DNA of 64,000 bases from Halobacillus mangrovi (GCF_002097535.1 NZ_CP020772.1:2790001-2854000); one strand, 5' to 3'; shown: positions 7,433 to 16,702, counted from the first letter of the stretch. Translations and numbers: made by a program. Notes: generated by a model not told the origin, from the sequence alone.

Positions 7433-8406
7433 GAAAGTCCACCTCCAACTTGTGATTGTGCGTAGGTTTCCAGCTCTTGATATCTCTCATTTTCTTTGTT
7501 GAAAAAGTCCTTTTCATAAACGTGGAACTCCTTGTTTTCAAAATTGATATCGACAGCTGATTGATATACATAAGTCCCATTCCCTCTCAGCTGGATCGAG
7601 TAACGTTCTTCTGATTTTTCTACGACACAGTTCACAAGACCACCTTTATTAATGACTACAATAGGTGTATCGACCTCATTCGGACCTAGTATAGTGGATA
7701 CAAGCGAGGAAGCAGACATCGCTGTTCCGCACGCATTCGTTAACCCTACGCCTCGCTCATAGGTCTGAACAAAGATTTTATTTTTCTCTATTACTTTCAC
7801 GAAGCTTACATTTACACCATTTGGAAAAACCTCTGGCAAATGGTTCGCCTTTTTACCAACCTTCAATAATTCGTCCTGTTCGACCTCATCCATAATCGAA
7901 ATGATATGAGGATTGGGTACACTTAAGGCTGTAAATGTCCGCTTGTCTGAAAGCTCTGGAATTGACTCATCGATCAATTGTTCACTGCTGACGCTCATTG
8001 GCAGTGAAGCTACCTCGAAGGAAACAGGCTCAATTGCGACCGAGAATGTATCGATTCCAGGATAAATCTCGGCTACTTTTGAGGAGGCTAAGACCGCCTT
8101 TTCGGTTTCAATGGCCACTTCAGATTTTCCTAGATTCTCAATGACATAGCGTGCGACACACCGCAATCCATTACCGCACATTTCTGCTTCCGTTCCATCT
8201 GAATTAAACATACGCATTCTCGCTTCAGCCTTTTCACTTGGCATAACAAAAAGAATACCATCAGACCCGACCCCTTTGTGACGATCACATAATAATATAG
8301 ATAATTCTTTACGTTCACTTTCACTGAAGTCATACGATTCGTTCATCTCGTCAATCATGATGAAATCATTCCCAGATCCATGACATTTAATAAATTCTAC
8401 CTTCAC
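7429..8406 (-). CDS. dapF: Diaminopimelate epimerase
   Basis: Converts LL- to meso-diaminopimelate for peptidoglycan and lysine synthesis in the cytoplasm; PLP-independent two-base mechanism. The catalytic cysteines are visible in EMCGNGLRC (Cys77) and NACGTAM (Cys226), with the N-terminal signature [13 protein letters not shown]. The GTG start follows GGGGGCG. At 325 aa it is about 40 residues longer than B. subtilis DapF, because of a C-terminal extension after [12 protein letters not shown] rich in charged residues. It forms a two-gene unit with yjbQ. No lysine riboswitch is seen upstream. Confidence 0.92.
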   Translation of the reverse strand: MKVEFIKCHGSGNDFIMIDEMNESYDFSESERKELSILLCDRHKGVGSDGILFVMPSEKAEARMRMFNSDGTEAEMCGNGLRCVARYVIENLGKSEVAIETEKAVLASSKVAEIYPGIDTFSVAIEPVSFEVASLPMSVSSEQLIDESIPELSDKRTFTALSVPNPHIISIMDEVEQDELLKVGKKANHLPEVFPNGVNVSFVKVIEKNKIFVQTYERGVGLTNACGTAMSASSLVSTILGPNEVDTPIVVINKGGLVNCVVEKSEERYSIQLRGNGTYVYQSAVDINFENKEFHVYEKDFFNKENERYQELETYAQSQVGGGLS

Positions 8407-8598
8407 TAACGACGCCCCCTACGGTTTTCATTTGTCTCATCATAGCATACGATGAAGTTTGAGTGATAGTTCTGAAAAGCTGAACGATTCTATTTCAATT
8501 TTGGATAATCATCTTCATGGTGTGTATGGTACGATTAACCTGTTGAATGATTCGATGTAAAAATAGATTGCTATCTTCTTTTGGGAGGCGCTGAACAG

Positions 8599-8817
8599 AT
8601 GAGCTTATCCGTCTTTTCTACTTCGTTATTTGTCTTGCTTTTTATCGCTCTTATTCTTACTGTAGTATATAAAGTTTGGATCAGAAAAAGTATCCCCAGT
8701 AACGTCTACACTCCTTTTGACTACATCACGGGTCAGTCCGTTCATGAATTTCAAGAAGAGAATAAGGAAGACGAACAGGAAGAGGAAAAGGAGCAAGGGG
8801 ACGCTAAGGATGAATAA
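8599..8817 (+). CDS. Small membrane protein resembling DUF3951
   Basis: A 72-aa protein: one N-terminal helix (about residues 4-24), then a short conserved patch VYTPFDYITGQSVHEF, then a strongly acidic tail (many Glu/Asp). The patch matches my memory of DUF3951 proteins of Bacillaceae. The start at 8599 is chosen because GGGAGG (8583-8588) precedes it; the longer frame from a TTG at 8581 would read through that binding site. Function unknown. Confidence 0.7.
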   Translation: MSLSVFSTSLFVLLFIALILTVVYKVWIRKSIPSNVYTPFDYITGQSVHEFQEENKEDEQEEEKEQGDAKDE

Positions 8818-8862
8818 ATACGTGTTTAATACCACTTGTCACACATTTTTAGGAGGAATACG

Positions 8863-9057
8863 ATGAATAAAGAGTTTCGAGTAAAAATTGGATTGTTCAG
8901 CAGTCTGTTATTATGTATAGTCGGCCTCTATGAATGGATTGCTGATGTCCCTGTAACTTCCAATACATACATCCCCATCATTTTTATAGTTGCAGGAACT
9001 ATTGGAGCGATCGGCAACTATATCAAATTGAAAAAAATAAATGAAACGGATCAATAG
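8863..9057 (+). CDS. Hypothetical two-helix membrane protein (64 aa)
   Basis: The ATG at 8863 follows AGGAGG at 6 bases. Two hydrophobic segments (about residues 9-26 and 37-55) are joined by WIADVPVTSNTYIP and end in a lysine-rich tail. It probably shares a transcript with the gene 46 bases upstream. No family recognised. Confidence 0.6.
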   Translation: MNKEFRVKIGLFSSLLLCIVGLYEWIADVPVTSNTYIPIIFIVAGTIGAIGNYIKLKKINETDQ

Positions 9058-9067
9058 GCAAAAAAAA

Positions 9068-9086
9068 GAGAGGCCGTTGCCTCTTA
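9068..9086. terminator. Bidirectional hairpin between convergent genes
   Basis: GAGGC and GCCTC with AGAG flanks form a compact hairpin around AACG; T-runs follow on the minus strand (TTTTTTT) and, more weakly, on the plus strand (AAAATTTTT). It serves the convergent genes ending at 9057 and 9084. Confidence 0.75.
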
Positions 9087-9248
9087 AAATTTTTGCACGT
9101 CCCATAGTCGCTGATCTCTTAAAATGGAGTTGAGTTTTTCTGCCAATGTTTTTGCTTTATCATGTTCGGTAAAGACTTTATCTTTTTGAATTAGAGTATC
9201 CTTCAGCACTTCTGTTTTCCCACTATTTTTCCTGACGAGCTTGTACAT
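9084..9248 (-). CDS. Hypothetical small charged protein (54 aa)
   Basis: The ATG at 9248 is chosen because GACAGGAAG precedes it; a longer frame to 9281 lacks a binding site. The protein (MYKLVRKNSGKTEVL and on) has no membrane segment and looks soluble and compact, with a predicted helix around HDKAKTLAEKLNSILR. No family recognised. Confidence 0.55.
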   Translation of the reverse strand: MYKLVRKNSGKTEVLKDTLIQKDKVFTEHDKAKTLAEKLNSILRDQRLWDVQKF

Positions 9249-9455
9249 TTTCTTCCTGTCCCTCCACCGCTTAGTGTCCAAATCATCTATCTTTTGTATA
9301 CTATTATTATAATTTTTGTATATTCAATTTCAACGGAGAGGATTGTCTATTTTAGTAGAACACGTGTTTTTTATATGCTCTATTACGACAATAAAATACC
9401 GAAAATGAAATAAGCGAGACAAAGTTTATTGTTCCGCTTATTTTTTGGAAACCTA

Positions 9456-9956
9456 TTAAAACGATAATTTCTGTTCAAGCTCACATTTCTGGCGAAGATG
9501 GTGACGGAAGTGCATCTCGACAAGGTCAAACCACTCCCGTGCATTCAGCCAGCCGAATCCCCCATGCTCAACTTTATAGTTAGGATTTATATCGTCGACT
9601 TTTTATTCCCATTCTCGTAAACTATTTGATACTTGATCAAGACCTATCAAAAGCTCCTCTTTACTCACTGAATGACTAGGGGTATGATCCGGAACGTCGG
9701 GCAGCTTAATCTTTATTGGAGGAAAACAGCCAAATTTGTAGATGTGAATGCCTGCCTCGGTCTTTCCTGATTCTTGTTCTTGTTTGGAAGCAGAGCAGGT
9801 TTCTACATTTTCTAAGTATTCAAAAGCCACCTCTATTAGATGCTTGTACATCTGACCAAGAGACCATACTCCTTCTTCAGAAATATATCTAAGCTGTTCG
9901 GGTGAATAGCTTTGCAAGTGACATTTATAGGTTTCAATGATTATTTGATAACTCAA
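9456..9956 (-). pseudogene. DinB-family protein with in-frame TAA
   Basis: DinB/YfiT-like four-helix protein: SPEQLRYISEEGVWSLGQMY followed by HLIEVAFEYL carries the first conserved histidine region. The frame stops at TAA (9603-9605) after LREWE, yet the same frame continues for 48 codons with clear family sequence (YKVEHGGFGWLNAREWFDLV, then EMHFRHHLRQKCEL), which supplies the C-terminal H-x3-H metal ligands, to a TAA at 9456. Joined, it is a normal ~166-aa DinB protein. The TTG start follows AAGGAGGAG. The internal stop would remove two of the metal ligands, so the gene is probably inactive. Confidence 0.8.
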
Positions 9957-10061
9957 CTCTTCTCCTCCTTGATCGTTTACTTATCAAGTTCTTACAATAA
10001 TCCTATCACTAATTATGTTTTTTGATGTCTAAAACTATGATCGTCAATCACACAATGAAAA

Positions 10062-10083
10062 AGCCCAGAGTCATGGCTCTGGG
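10062..10083 (-). terminator. Terminator of the LysM gene
   Basis: GCCCAGAG and CTCTGGGC form a perfect 8-bp stem around CCATGA, followed by TTTTTC on the minus strand, 34 bases past the LysM gene stop. Confidence 0.85.
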
Positions 10084-10117
10084 CATTAATAATTGCGTAC
10101 ATTCCTTTTTATTTCAA

Positions 10118-10915
10118 TCAGAAGTATACTCTAATTTTAATAAGGTCCTGGATACTTCCATCCTTAGCACTTATCGTGTATACCCAAAGTTCTCCTGTGT
10201 TAGACGTCGGCTGTCGATCAAACGGTATGGTTGTACTGAAAACTCCATACGCAGGTCCTCCTTCATCTGCCATGGCATAACGTTCATCGGTTACGACAAC
10301 ACCGTTACCGTCTCTCATCTGATAATTGATAACAGCTTCAAAAGCTCTGGCATAACCCTCAAATTGTTGACCGTTAGATATAGTAGAACCTGGCAGCGGA
10401 TTTGTAACGAAAATATTTCTTGAGGTAGGAATAGGGACGATCAACTGATAATTCGGCCAAATCACATCTCTTTGGAATCCAGGACGGTCTGCATTGGCTT
10501 CTTCTAAGTCTGAAACCGTAACCCCATACACGCTTGCGATAGCATAAAGCGTATCTCCACTGACAACCTCATAAGTAAATGCAGGCACAAGCAGACGCTG
10601 CCCAACTACAATCAAATTCGGATTGGCCAGCTTGTTTACACCTGCAAGCAGGTCTACATAAGTATCAAAGGTTTGAGCAATCGCCATAAGAGTATCTCCA
10701 TTTGTTACAATATGACTCACAATAGGATCGGAAGTGGAGGTAGGAATAACGAGTACATCATCCGGAAAAATCAACCCTCTATCGGTCACAGGGGGAAATA
10801 AATGGTTTGCGCTCTCTATCGCAGCGACCGTGCTCCCGTATCGTGCAGCAATAGAATAAAGTGTGTCTCCTGATTTAACCGTGTAAATGAGTCCTTTGGT
10901 CTGGATCATTGGCAT
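10118..10915 (-). CDS. Triple-LysM protein with C-terminal Gmad2 immunoglobulin-like domain
   Basis: 265 aa from an ATG at 10915 (GGGGG at 8 bases). Three LysM peptidoglycan-binding modules: YTVKSGDTLYSIAARYG, HIVTNGDTLMAIAQTFD and YEVVSGDTLYAIASVYG, each ending in a LVIP/LLVP-type strand. From about residue 165, IFVTNPLPGSTISNGQQFEG through DRQPTSNTGELWVYTISAKD is a Gmad2-type domain, often found in spore or germination proteins. There is no signal peptide, which is common in spore-coat LysM proteins deposited from the mother cell. A spore-coat or cortex-binding role is inference. Confidence 0.85.
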   Translation of the reverse strand: MPMIQTKGLIYTVKSGDTLYSIAARYGSTVAAIESANHLFPPVTDRGLIFPDDVLVIPTSTSDPIVSHIVTNGDTLMAIAQTFDTYVDLLAGVNKLANPNLIVVGQRLLVPAFTYEVVSGDTLYAIASVYGVTVSDLEEANADRPGFQRDVIWPNYQLIVPIPTSRNIFVTNPLPGSTISNGQQFEGYARAFEAVINYQMRDGNGVVVTDERYAMADEGGPAYGVFSTTIPFDRQPTSNTGELWVYTISAKDGSIQDLIKIRVYF

Positions 10916-11063
10916 GTTAAACACCCCCTTTCCGTAAATCCTATGAAAATAGACTCCAGATAATTATAAAGAAAAGTATGACTAGATGAATTAAAAAATC
11001 CGTCATCAAAACTTTTTATTGAGTCTAACTATTTACATGAATTGAGAATGCTACATGATTTAA

Positions 11064-11621
11064 TTACTGAAATCCAGGTCTCTCCTCCCAAGGTTCTACC
11101 TCACCTACTGTATAGAACGGTTCATCTTTTTCAATCGCATCTCCTACACCATTAGATATTTCGCCATGAGTAAGCCAGCGTGAACCTTCTTTTTCTTTGA
11201 AGAAACCTAACAACACAGTACGATAGTGCCCCTGTGAAGGTAATGAAAGTGCCTCTTTGTAGGCAACCGGATCAGATGAACTTCCAAGAATATGAAAGAA
11301 CCGGAAAGGCTCTCCAGATGCCGATACTTCATCTATGACAACTTGAGGTGCTTCTGGAGCCGTAGAATGAATCCAGCTGACAACGAGTGAAACGGGTCCA
11401 TGGGTTTGGATAGCTTTTCGAATAGCTGTGCGCAGTTTATCCTCTGCTGTGTAATCGACGAGCAGCTTAGTCATCTTACTGATTGGATCTATTTTCTTCT
11501 TCAGGCTATCCATCTTCTCCTCATTTCTGGCAAGGATAGAAAGATGGTATCCTTGCTTCGCTAGTTGCACACAGCAGTTAGAGAGCATACCTGTTCCGCC
11601 TATAATTAAAGCATGTTTCAT
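11064..11621 (-). CDS. Short-chain dehydrogenase-like NAD(P)-binding protein
   Basis: A 185-aa Rossmann-fold protein beginning ALIIGGTGMLSNCCVQLAKQ with the GxxGxL nucleotide motif and an arginine at the end of strand 2 (LARNEEK), suggesting NADP(H). Shorter than classical SDRs (~250 aa). The region where Tyr-x3-Lys would lie instead reads SSDPVAYKEALSLPSQGHYR, so catalysis is doubtful. ATG follows AAAGGAGG. Monocistronic as far as can be seen. Confidence 0.75.
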   Translation of the reverse strand: MKHALIIGGTGMLSNCCVQLAKQGYHLSILARNEEKMDSLKKKIDPISKMTKLLVDYTAEDKLRTAIRKAIQTHGPVSLVVSWIHSTAPEAPQVVIDEVSASGEPFRFFHILGSSSDPVAYKEALSLPSQGHYRTVLLGFFKEKEGSRWLTHGEISNGVGDAIEKDEPFYTVGEVEPWEERPGFQ

Positions 11622-11751
11622 TCGATTCCTCCTTTAAAGTTCTCACTTATCTAGGTGTATGACTTCTATGTTCCCTACTAAGTATGAAATATAGCATTGC
11701 AGCTAACTAACATTCCTTATAAATTTATGAATGAAAGAACATAAATCCTAA

Positions 11752-11780
11752 GGAAGCACCCTATTATTCAGGGTGCTTCC
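11752..11780. terminator. Strong hairpin without a clear T-run
   Basis: GGAAGCACCCT and AGGGTGCTTCC form a perfect 11-bp stem around ATTATTC. The bases after it are T-rich but interrupted on both strands. The rest of 11622-11920 holds a 20-odd-codon open stretch on the minus strand (SEIVDLQGACFAYNIK) that looks like a gene fragment but cannot be named. Confidence 0.5.
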
Positions 11781-11920
11781 ATTATATTTACGTTATTTAA
11801 TGTTGTATGCGAAACAAGCGCCTTGCAAATCCACGATCTCACTTACATCGAATGATTTAGTTATTATTGAAGAAAGAGAAACCTAGTATGTAATGAAGTC
11901 ATTTATTCTTGTTCATTTGA

Positions 11921-12430
11921 TTACTCTTTATTTATATCTTTAATTTCTTTAAATGGAACCTTAACTTCTTCATGGCCTTCTGAAAACACCACGTGATTAT
12001 GCTTTTTCAGATCCCTTTTATCCCATTCAACGATGAAGGATCTATGGTCGGCAATATCTGCACACCCCCCTGTCCCCATCTCTGTATCAATATCTATCAC
12101 TATTTCGTTTTCAATATCTTTTACGCTGCTTACGAAAGATTCACATGAAGATTCGTAGGTACCGATGAATAAAACACCTTTTTTATCAAAGTCGAGCTTT
12201 GACACTTCCCCACTGAAGTTGTAAAAATTCCATAGTTCTTTAAATGTAGTTTGATCCGTCGCTTTCATGACTAGAAATTCGGGATAGCCTTTCTCTGGAG
12301 AGAAGGAAATACTGTAGAAATCTTTGGGAAGGACGTTCTCACTTCGAAGTACATAGGAAGCATTATTCATACAGCCAGATAATAAGAAAAGAGTTATGAT
12401 CGTTACTATCCCCCTGTTCACTTTACTCAC
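11921..12430 (-). CDS. Putative lipoprotein
   Basis: 169 aa. The GTG at 12430 is preferred because GGGAG lies 8 bases upstream. Lipoprotein signal: KVNRG, a hydrophobic run, and a lipobox LLSGC (Cys near residue 20). The mature part contains FIGTYESSCESFVSSVKDIE and GTGGCADIADHRSFIVEWDK, with two cysteines that could form a disulfide. No named family recognised. Probably anchored on the outer face of the membrane. Confidence 0.7.
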   Translation of the reverse strand: MSKVNRGIVTIITLFLLSGCMNNASYVLRSENVLPKDFYSISFSPEKGYPEFLVMKATDQTTFKELWNFYNFSGEVSKLDFDKKGVLFIGTYESSCESFVSSVKDIENEIVIDIDTEMGTGGCADIADHRSFIVEWDKRDLKKHNHVVFSEGHEEVKVPFKEIKDINKE

Positions 12431-12516
12431 ATGAAACACTCCCAACCTACCAGTTTTGTATTACTTTTATCCTACCACAGTAAGACTGGCCTTATTGTAT
12501 TAACCTTAAATAAAAA

Positions 12517-12542
12517 GGACCAAATCTATTTGATTTGGTCCT
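12517..12542 (-). terminator. Terminator of the siderophore uptake operon
   Basis: GGACCAAAT and the complementary ATTTGGTCC with a short loop, followed by TTTTTA on the minus strand, 19 bases past the permease stop. Confidence 0.85.
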
Positions 12543-12560
12543 CGATCATTTATTTTTGAG

Positions 12561-14588
12561 TTAAGAAGCTCTTTTTTTCATTAGCCATAAAAAGTATGGC
12601 GCACCAATTAACGCAACGAGAATACCTGATGGAATTTCATTCGGTGCCAATAGCGTACGGCTGAACAAGTCCGCAATAATTAATAGAAAGCCTCCAAGAA
12701 GCATCGTTACAGGCAGCAGCTTCTGATTGGCACTCCCGACTAATAATCTCGCGACGTGCGGAGCAATCAAACCGACAAAGCCGATTGAACCGACAGCTGC
12801 AACACTGCATGCAGCAAGTAAAGTTGCGATTAGAGCCATTTGAAAACGAACCGAACGGACACGAAGTCCGAGCCCTTTCGCAGTGTCGTCCCCCAGTGAC
12901 AAGACATCAAGCGTCTTGATGTAGAACACTAAAAGCGGAATGAACAAAATGACGGGCCAAATCAAATACTGCAACAGCTCAGCCCAGCCTTTAGCGTAAG
13001 TTGTCCCTGACAGCCATGTTAAGGCAGAAGCGACACCTAGATCAGATTGAACAACAAGAATTTGTATAATCGCTGAGCCAAAAGCTGAAATACCGATCCC
13101 CAATAGCGCAAGCACGGTTGGCTGGAACTCTGCTTTTGCTCCTAAAGCCATCACAATCAAGAAGAAGATGAGCGCTCCGACCATGGCCCCTACAGGAATC
13201 CAGAAGGTGGAAACACTGAAGACAAACATCGTCATCAAAGCACCGACACCTGCACCTGACGTAATTCCGATCACGGAAGGATCAGCTAATGGATTTCTTA
13301 GTACTCCTTGGAAAATCAGTCCGCTTACAGCAAGAATTGCTCCACTGAATAAAGCAACCAATGCACGAGGCAGTCTTAAATTCAAAATGAAGTTTTTAAT
13401 AAATTCGTTTGACTGACCGAACAATGCATCATAAGCAACGATTGGTTCAAACCCGTAATTCCCTGACGCCATACTCACAAATAAAGTGAGCAGGATGATA
13501 ATCCCTAGTACTGGCGTCACTTTCCAAAGTGAAAGATTCGCAGAAGCTTTGCCTGCCATAACCGAGCCTGTTTCCTGATTGTTCCCCTCCTGCTTCATTC
13601 TTAGCACGAGCCAGATTAACCATGGGGAACCAATTAGTGCTGTGATAGCTCCCACTGGAAGTTCAGAAAACGACGGGTCGATAATTCGGGCTAACACATC
13701 AGCTCCGAGCAGCACATTTCCGCCCCATAAGGCAGAGCCGATCAATAACGGAATATGCGAGCGGTATCCAATCAATTTAATGAGATGAGGAGCGACAAGT
13801 CCGACAAATCCGATCGGTCCAACGATACTCACGGTTACACTAGTCAAAAGGACGGCTGCAAGGATCGAAATGAACTTGACGGTCCGGACATTTTGACCCA
13901 GGGCAGTGGCCACATCATCCCCTAGCGTCAACGTGTCCAGCTTGTTCGCAAACCCGAAGGCAATCACTAATCCAAGCGCCACAAGCGGAAGCGAAAATTG
14001 CACACCGTCCCAGTTGTTTTGAACGAGTGTTCCTGATCCCCACAAGAACAGCCCTTGAGTTTCATTTTCATAAAAAATCTGCAGAACAGAAGTTAGGGAC
14101 GAAAATAGGAATGTGACAATCATTCCGGCTAATACCATTCGGACAGGTGTCGCATTGCCTGCCCCTGAGAGCAAGTAGACGATGGCAAACGTCGTAATTC
14201 CTCCGATAAACGCCGTAGCTATGCCATTTGCAAACATCGCAAACGGAAAGAAAATCGTCGTTACAACGACAGCGAAATACGTGCCAGAATGAATTCCCAA
14301 TGTACTTGCAGAAGACAGCGGGTTTTTTGTCACTGTCTGCAAAATAACCCCCGAAGCAGCGAGTGCTCCGCCAGCGATAATTCCCATCACGGCTCGAGGT
14401 AGACGCAAGATTCTCACCGTATGATGCTGAATGGTATCCTTAGGATTCATTAGCGCGTCAACGACGGTGCCCAATGGGATTTCCACATTCCCCTGATTAA
14501 TATGTATAAAAGTTAAAAGACACAACAATGCGGTCCCACCTCCAAAGGTGAGAACCGCGATCATTGTGTTTCTGAACGTTGCGTTCAT
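12561..14588 (-). CDS. Double-length iron-siderophore ABC permease (two FecCD domains)
   Basis: A 675-aa fusion of two FecCD/BtuC-type permease halves, like E. coli FhuB. Each half carries the family landmark that contacts the ATPase and substrate pathway: RLPRAVMGIIAGGALAASGV with VGPIGFVGLVAPHLIKL, then RLPRALVALFSGAILAVSGL with VGSIGFVGLIAPHVARL. Each half ends in a PxGxxxALIGxPxFxWL-type motif. About 18-20 helices. Start ATG 14588. It follows the binding lipoprotein by 14 bases, so the two form an operon under the Fur box. No ATPase gene is adjacent; an ATPase encoded elsewhere must energise it. Confidence 0.9.
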   Translation of the reverse strand: MNATFRNTMIAVLTFGGGTALLCLLTFIHINQGNVEIPLGTVVDALMNPKDTIQHHTVRILRLPRAVMGIIAGGALAASGVILQTVTKNPLSSASTLGIHSGTYFAVVVTTIFFPFAMFANGIATAFIGGITTFAIVYLLSGAGNATPVRMVLAGMIVTFLFSSLTSVLQIFYENETQGLFLWGSGTLVQNNWDGVQFSLPLVALGLVIAFGFANKLDTLTLGDDVATALGQNVRTVKFISILAAVLLTSVTVSIVGPIGFVGLVAPHLIKLIGYRSHIPLLIGSALWGGNVLLGADVLARIIDPSFSELPVGAITALIGSPWLIWLVLRMKQEGNNQETGSVMAGKASANLSLWKVTPVLGIIILLTLFVSMASGNYGFEPIVAYDALFGQSNEFIKNFILNLRLPRALVALFSGAILAVSGLIFQGVLRNPLADPSVIGITSGAGVGALMTMFVFSVSTFWIPVGAMVGALIFFLIVMALGAKAEFQPTVLALLGIGISAFGSAIIQILVVQSDLGVASALTWLSGTTYAKGWAELLQYLIWPVILFIPLLVFYIKTLDVLSLGDDTAKGLGLRVRSVRFQMALIATLLAACSVAAVGSIGFVGLIAPHVARLLVGSANQKLLPVTMLLGGFLLIIADLFSRTLLAPNEIPSGILVALIGAPYFLWLMKKRAS

Positions 14589-14602
14589 ATTATCCACTCA
14601 CT

Positions 14603-15616
14603 TTATTTCTCTTTTACAGCGGCATCTACGACCTGTTTAGCAAGAACTTCAGCAGATAGCGGTCCGCCGAATGTCCAAGTATCTCCAGGCATTTTGTACG
14701 TGCGATTTTCTTTCACAAACTTAAGGTTTTCCCAAGCCGGGTTCCCTTTCAGCTGATTTGTGAAGATATTATCTTCTTCTTGAACGATATAGAAGAAGTT
14801 TGCATCCTGGTAATTTTGCAACGTCTCTACCGTTGTAGATGTATAGCCGTATACTTCTAGCTTGTCTGATTCATAGGCATTGTTCATACCCATTTTATTC
14901 ATGACTTTAGCGACAATCGAGTTATCTGTAAATAAACGAAGCGTTGGTGTATTTTGGGAAGTGAACGCCTGAGTGATCACATAGTCCATTTCGTCTTTAT
15001 CCGCTTCTTTAAGACGTTCTTGCTGCTCTTTGAATGTTTGTTCCATGTTGTTCAATACTTCTTCTGCTTTATCTTCTTTATCAACAACTTTCGCAATTGT
15101 ATTGAATTCATCAATCATATTCTTATATTGATCCTGGGCCGCTTCTTCAGAATATGGAGAGAACATAACTGTAGGTGCGATGGACTCCAGCTTGTCCGCG
15201 ATTCCTTCATGACGGAATTTAACTCCGATAATCAAATCTGGATCCAGGCGGGAGATCGCTTCGAGGTTCGGCTCAGCACGCGTGCCAACATCCTTGACAG
15301 AATCGCTGAAAGGAATGCCTACGTCAACCCAGTCTCCATAGGAATCCAGACCAGCAACACCGACTGGCTCCATGCCTAGCGCTTGAAGGTCTTCTGCATA
15401 TGTCCACTCCAAAACAACTACCTTCTTAGGAGTGCCTTCGATCGTCTTCTCCCCCATAGCATCTTCGATCGTTACAGAGCGTGATTCGTCGGCTGATTCT
15501 TCGGACTGTTCACCTTCAGACTCTGAACCTCCTGATTCTTCTGTATCTTCTCCCCCGCCGCAAGCAGCGAGAACGGTAAGCATTAAAATAAGTGCTAAAA
15601 GCCAAAACTTTTTCAC
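14603..15616 (-). CDS. Iron-siderophore ABC transporter substrate-binding lipoprotein
   Basis: A 337-aa lipoprotein: signal KKFWLLALILMLTVLAACGG with lipobox LAAC (Cys19), an acidic Ser/Glu-rich linker (about residues 20-45), then a FecB/BtuF-type binding domain (RSVTIEDAMGEKTIEGTPKK, VVVLEWTYAEDLQALGMEPV, NLEAISRLDPDLIIG). It captures ferric siderophore outside the membrane and delivers it to the permease encoded next. GTG start follows AAAGGATG. Similar to the YfiY/FecB group; the exact siderophore (hydroxamate, citrate or other) cannot be told. Confidence 0.9.
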   Translation of the reverse strand: MKKFWLLALILMLTVLAACGGGEDTEESGGSESEGEQSEESADESRSVTIEDAMGEKTIEGTPKKVVVLEWTYAEDLQALGMEPVGVAGLDSYGDWVDVGIPFSDSVKDVGTRAEPNLEAISRLDPDLIIGVKFRHEGIADKLESIAPTVMFSPYSEEAAQDQYKNMIDEFNTIAKVVDKEDKAEEVLNNMEQTFKEQQERLKEADKDEMDYVITQAFTSQNTPTLRLFTDNSIVAKVMNKMGMNNAYESDKLEVYGYTSTTVETLQNYQDANFFYIVQEEDNIFTNQLKGNPAWENLKFVKENRTYKMPGDTWTFGGPLSAEVLAKQVVDAAVKEK

Positions 15617-15690
15617 ATTCGTTCATCCTTTCTTCTTCTCATCTTTTATGTAGAACCTTAATCACCCATCTTTATACCCTAAAGGGCAAT

Positions 15691-15711
15691 TGATAAAGAT
15701 TCTCATTATCA
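15691..15711 (-). promoter_or_regulatory. Fur box
   Basis: A 21-bp near-perfect palindrome, TGATAAAGAT then TCTCATTATCA, matching the classical 19-bp Fur consensus (GATAATGAT-T-ATCATTATC) at almost all positions. It lies 75 bases upstream of the siderophore-binding gene, so iron-replete Fur should repress the operon. Confidence 0.9.
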
Positions 15712-15773
15712 CTGACAATTCATATCATACCCAAGTGCTAAGATTCTGTCAACGATTTTCAGAAACCGTTTGT

Positions 15774-16583
15774 CTATTCTTCTAACCAATTATAGTAGAG
15801 TGTTTGACGATCTTCCGATACTTCTTTTCTTACCAATTCCTTAAACCCTTGTACTAGCCCTCCGTAAAAATAACTGAATAAATCCTTCTTTACCATCTCA
15901 TGCTTACGAGCGAAAACTGCGCGCTTAAACGTTGCTAATATCGTCTGGATATATTCTTCCACCGGCCATTTTAAAGCCGTTGTCCGGAAAGCATTTTCTA
16001 CTGTCCTCCAGGCACGCAGGACTTCTTCTGGATTTAGGAAAGGTTTCGTCCCATTTATAAAAGGAATGGGAATGAATGAAGGTAAATAGGAGTGGTCGAT
16101 GCAGTCTATATTTCTATAAGAAGCTTTTCTTTGTTTTTCCTTTGTTTCCATTGAAGATTCTTCCATTGGTGGCTTATCACATGAGGTGTCTGAAGAAAGT
16201 TGAGGAGTGACATCAGGGGTGACAGATGGGGTGACATCGTCAGGTAAAAAAAGATCAGCTTGAGGGAGAAAAACAATTAAATTCACTCCCTGTCTACCGT
16301 TCGGTTTCTTTGTAGAAACTTTTTTGATAAGAACTTCATCCGCTAATTTATTCAATGCTCTCGTTACCGTTCTTGTACTCAAGCCTGTTTTATCTGCAAT
16401 GGTTTGTTTCTTCATAAAGGAAACACCCGGATACTTGATCGCATGCCTCCATACCATTTTTAATACTTTCAGTGTTCCTTCTGATAAAGCGGCTTTCCTT
16501 TTGAAAAGAAAGCTTCTGACATGGCGGTCAAGCTCCGCCTTATTTGTAAAACGTTGTTCACTTGTAACCCAATTCATCTGCAT
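15774..16583 (-). CDS. Helix-turn-helix protein (replication-initiator-like)
   Basis: 269 aa from the ATG at 16583, 8 bases after GGAGG. Residues ~40-110 form a winged helix: VLKMVWRHAIKYPGVSFMKK followed by QTIADKTGLSTRTVTRALNK and LADEVLIKK. A Pro/Thr/Ser linker (DDVTPSVTPDVTPQ) follows, then a second helical domain (EVLRAWRTVENAFRTTALKW). This layout resembles plasmid/phage replication or DnaD-like regulatory proteins found in Bacillaceae. No neighbouring replicon genes are seen. DNA-binding role likely, exact role unknown. Confidence 0.7.
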   Translation of the reverse strand: MQMNWVTSEQRFTNKAELDRHVRSFLFKRKAALSEGTLKVLKMVWRHAIKYPGVSFMKKQTIADKTGLSTRTVTRALNKLADEVLIKKVSTKKPNGRQGVNLIVFLPQADLFLPDDVTPSVTPDVTPQLSSDTSCDKPPMEESSMETKEKQRKASYRNIDCIDHSYLPSFIPIPFINGTKPFLNPEEVLRAWRTVENAFRTTALKWPVEEYIQTILATFKRAVFARKHEMVKKDLFSYFYGGLVQGFKELVRKEVSEDRQTLYYNWLEE

Positions 16584-16702
16584 ATCCATATCCTCCAAGT
16601 TCGACTGTTTAGGCTATAATCGAAACTTGTTAAGATGTGGTGTCTATTTATTGAAAGTTTTTTTAAAAATTTGTCTTTTCATAAATTCCTCGCAATAAAA
16701 AG

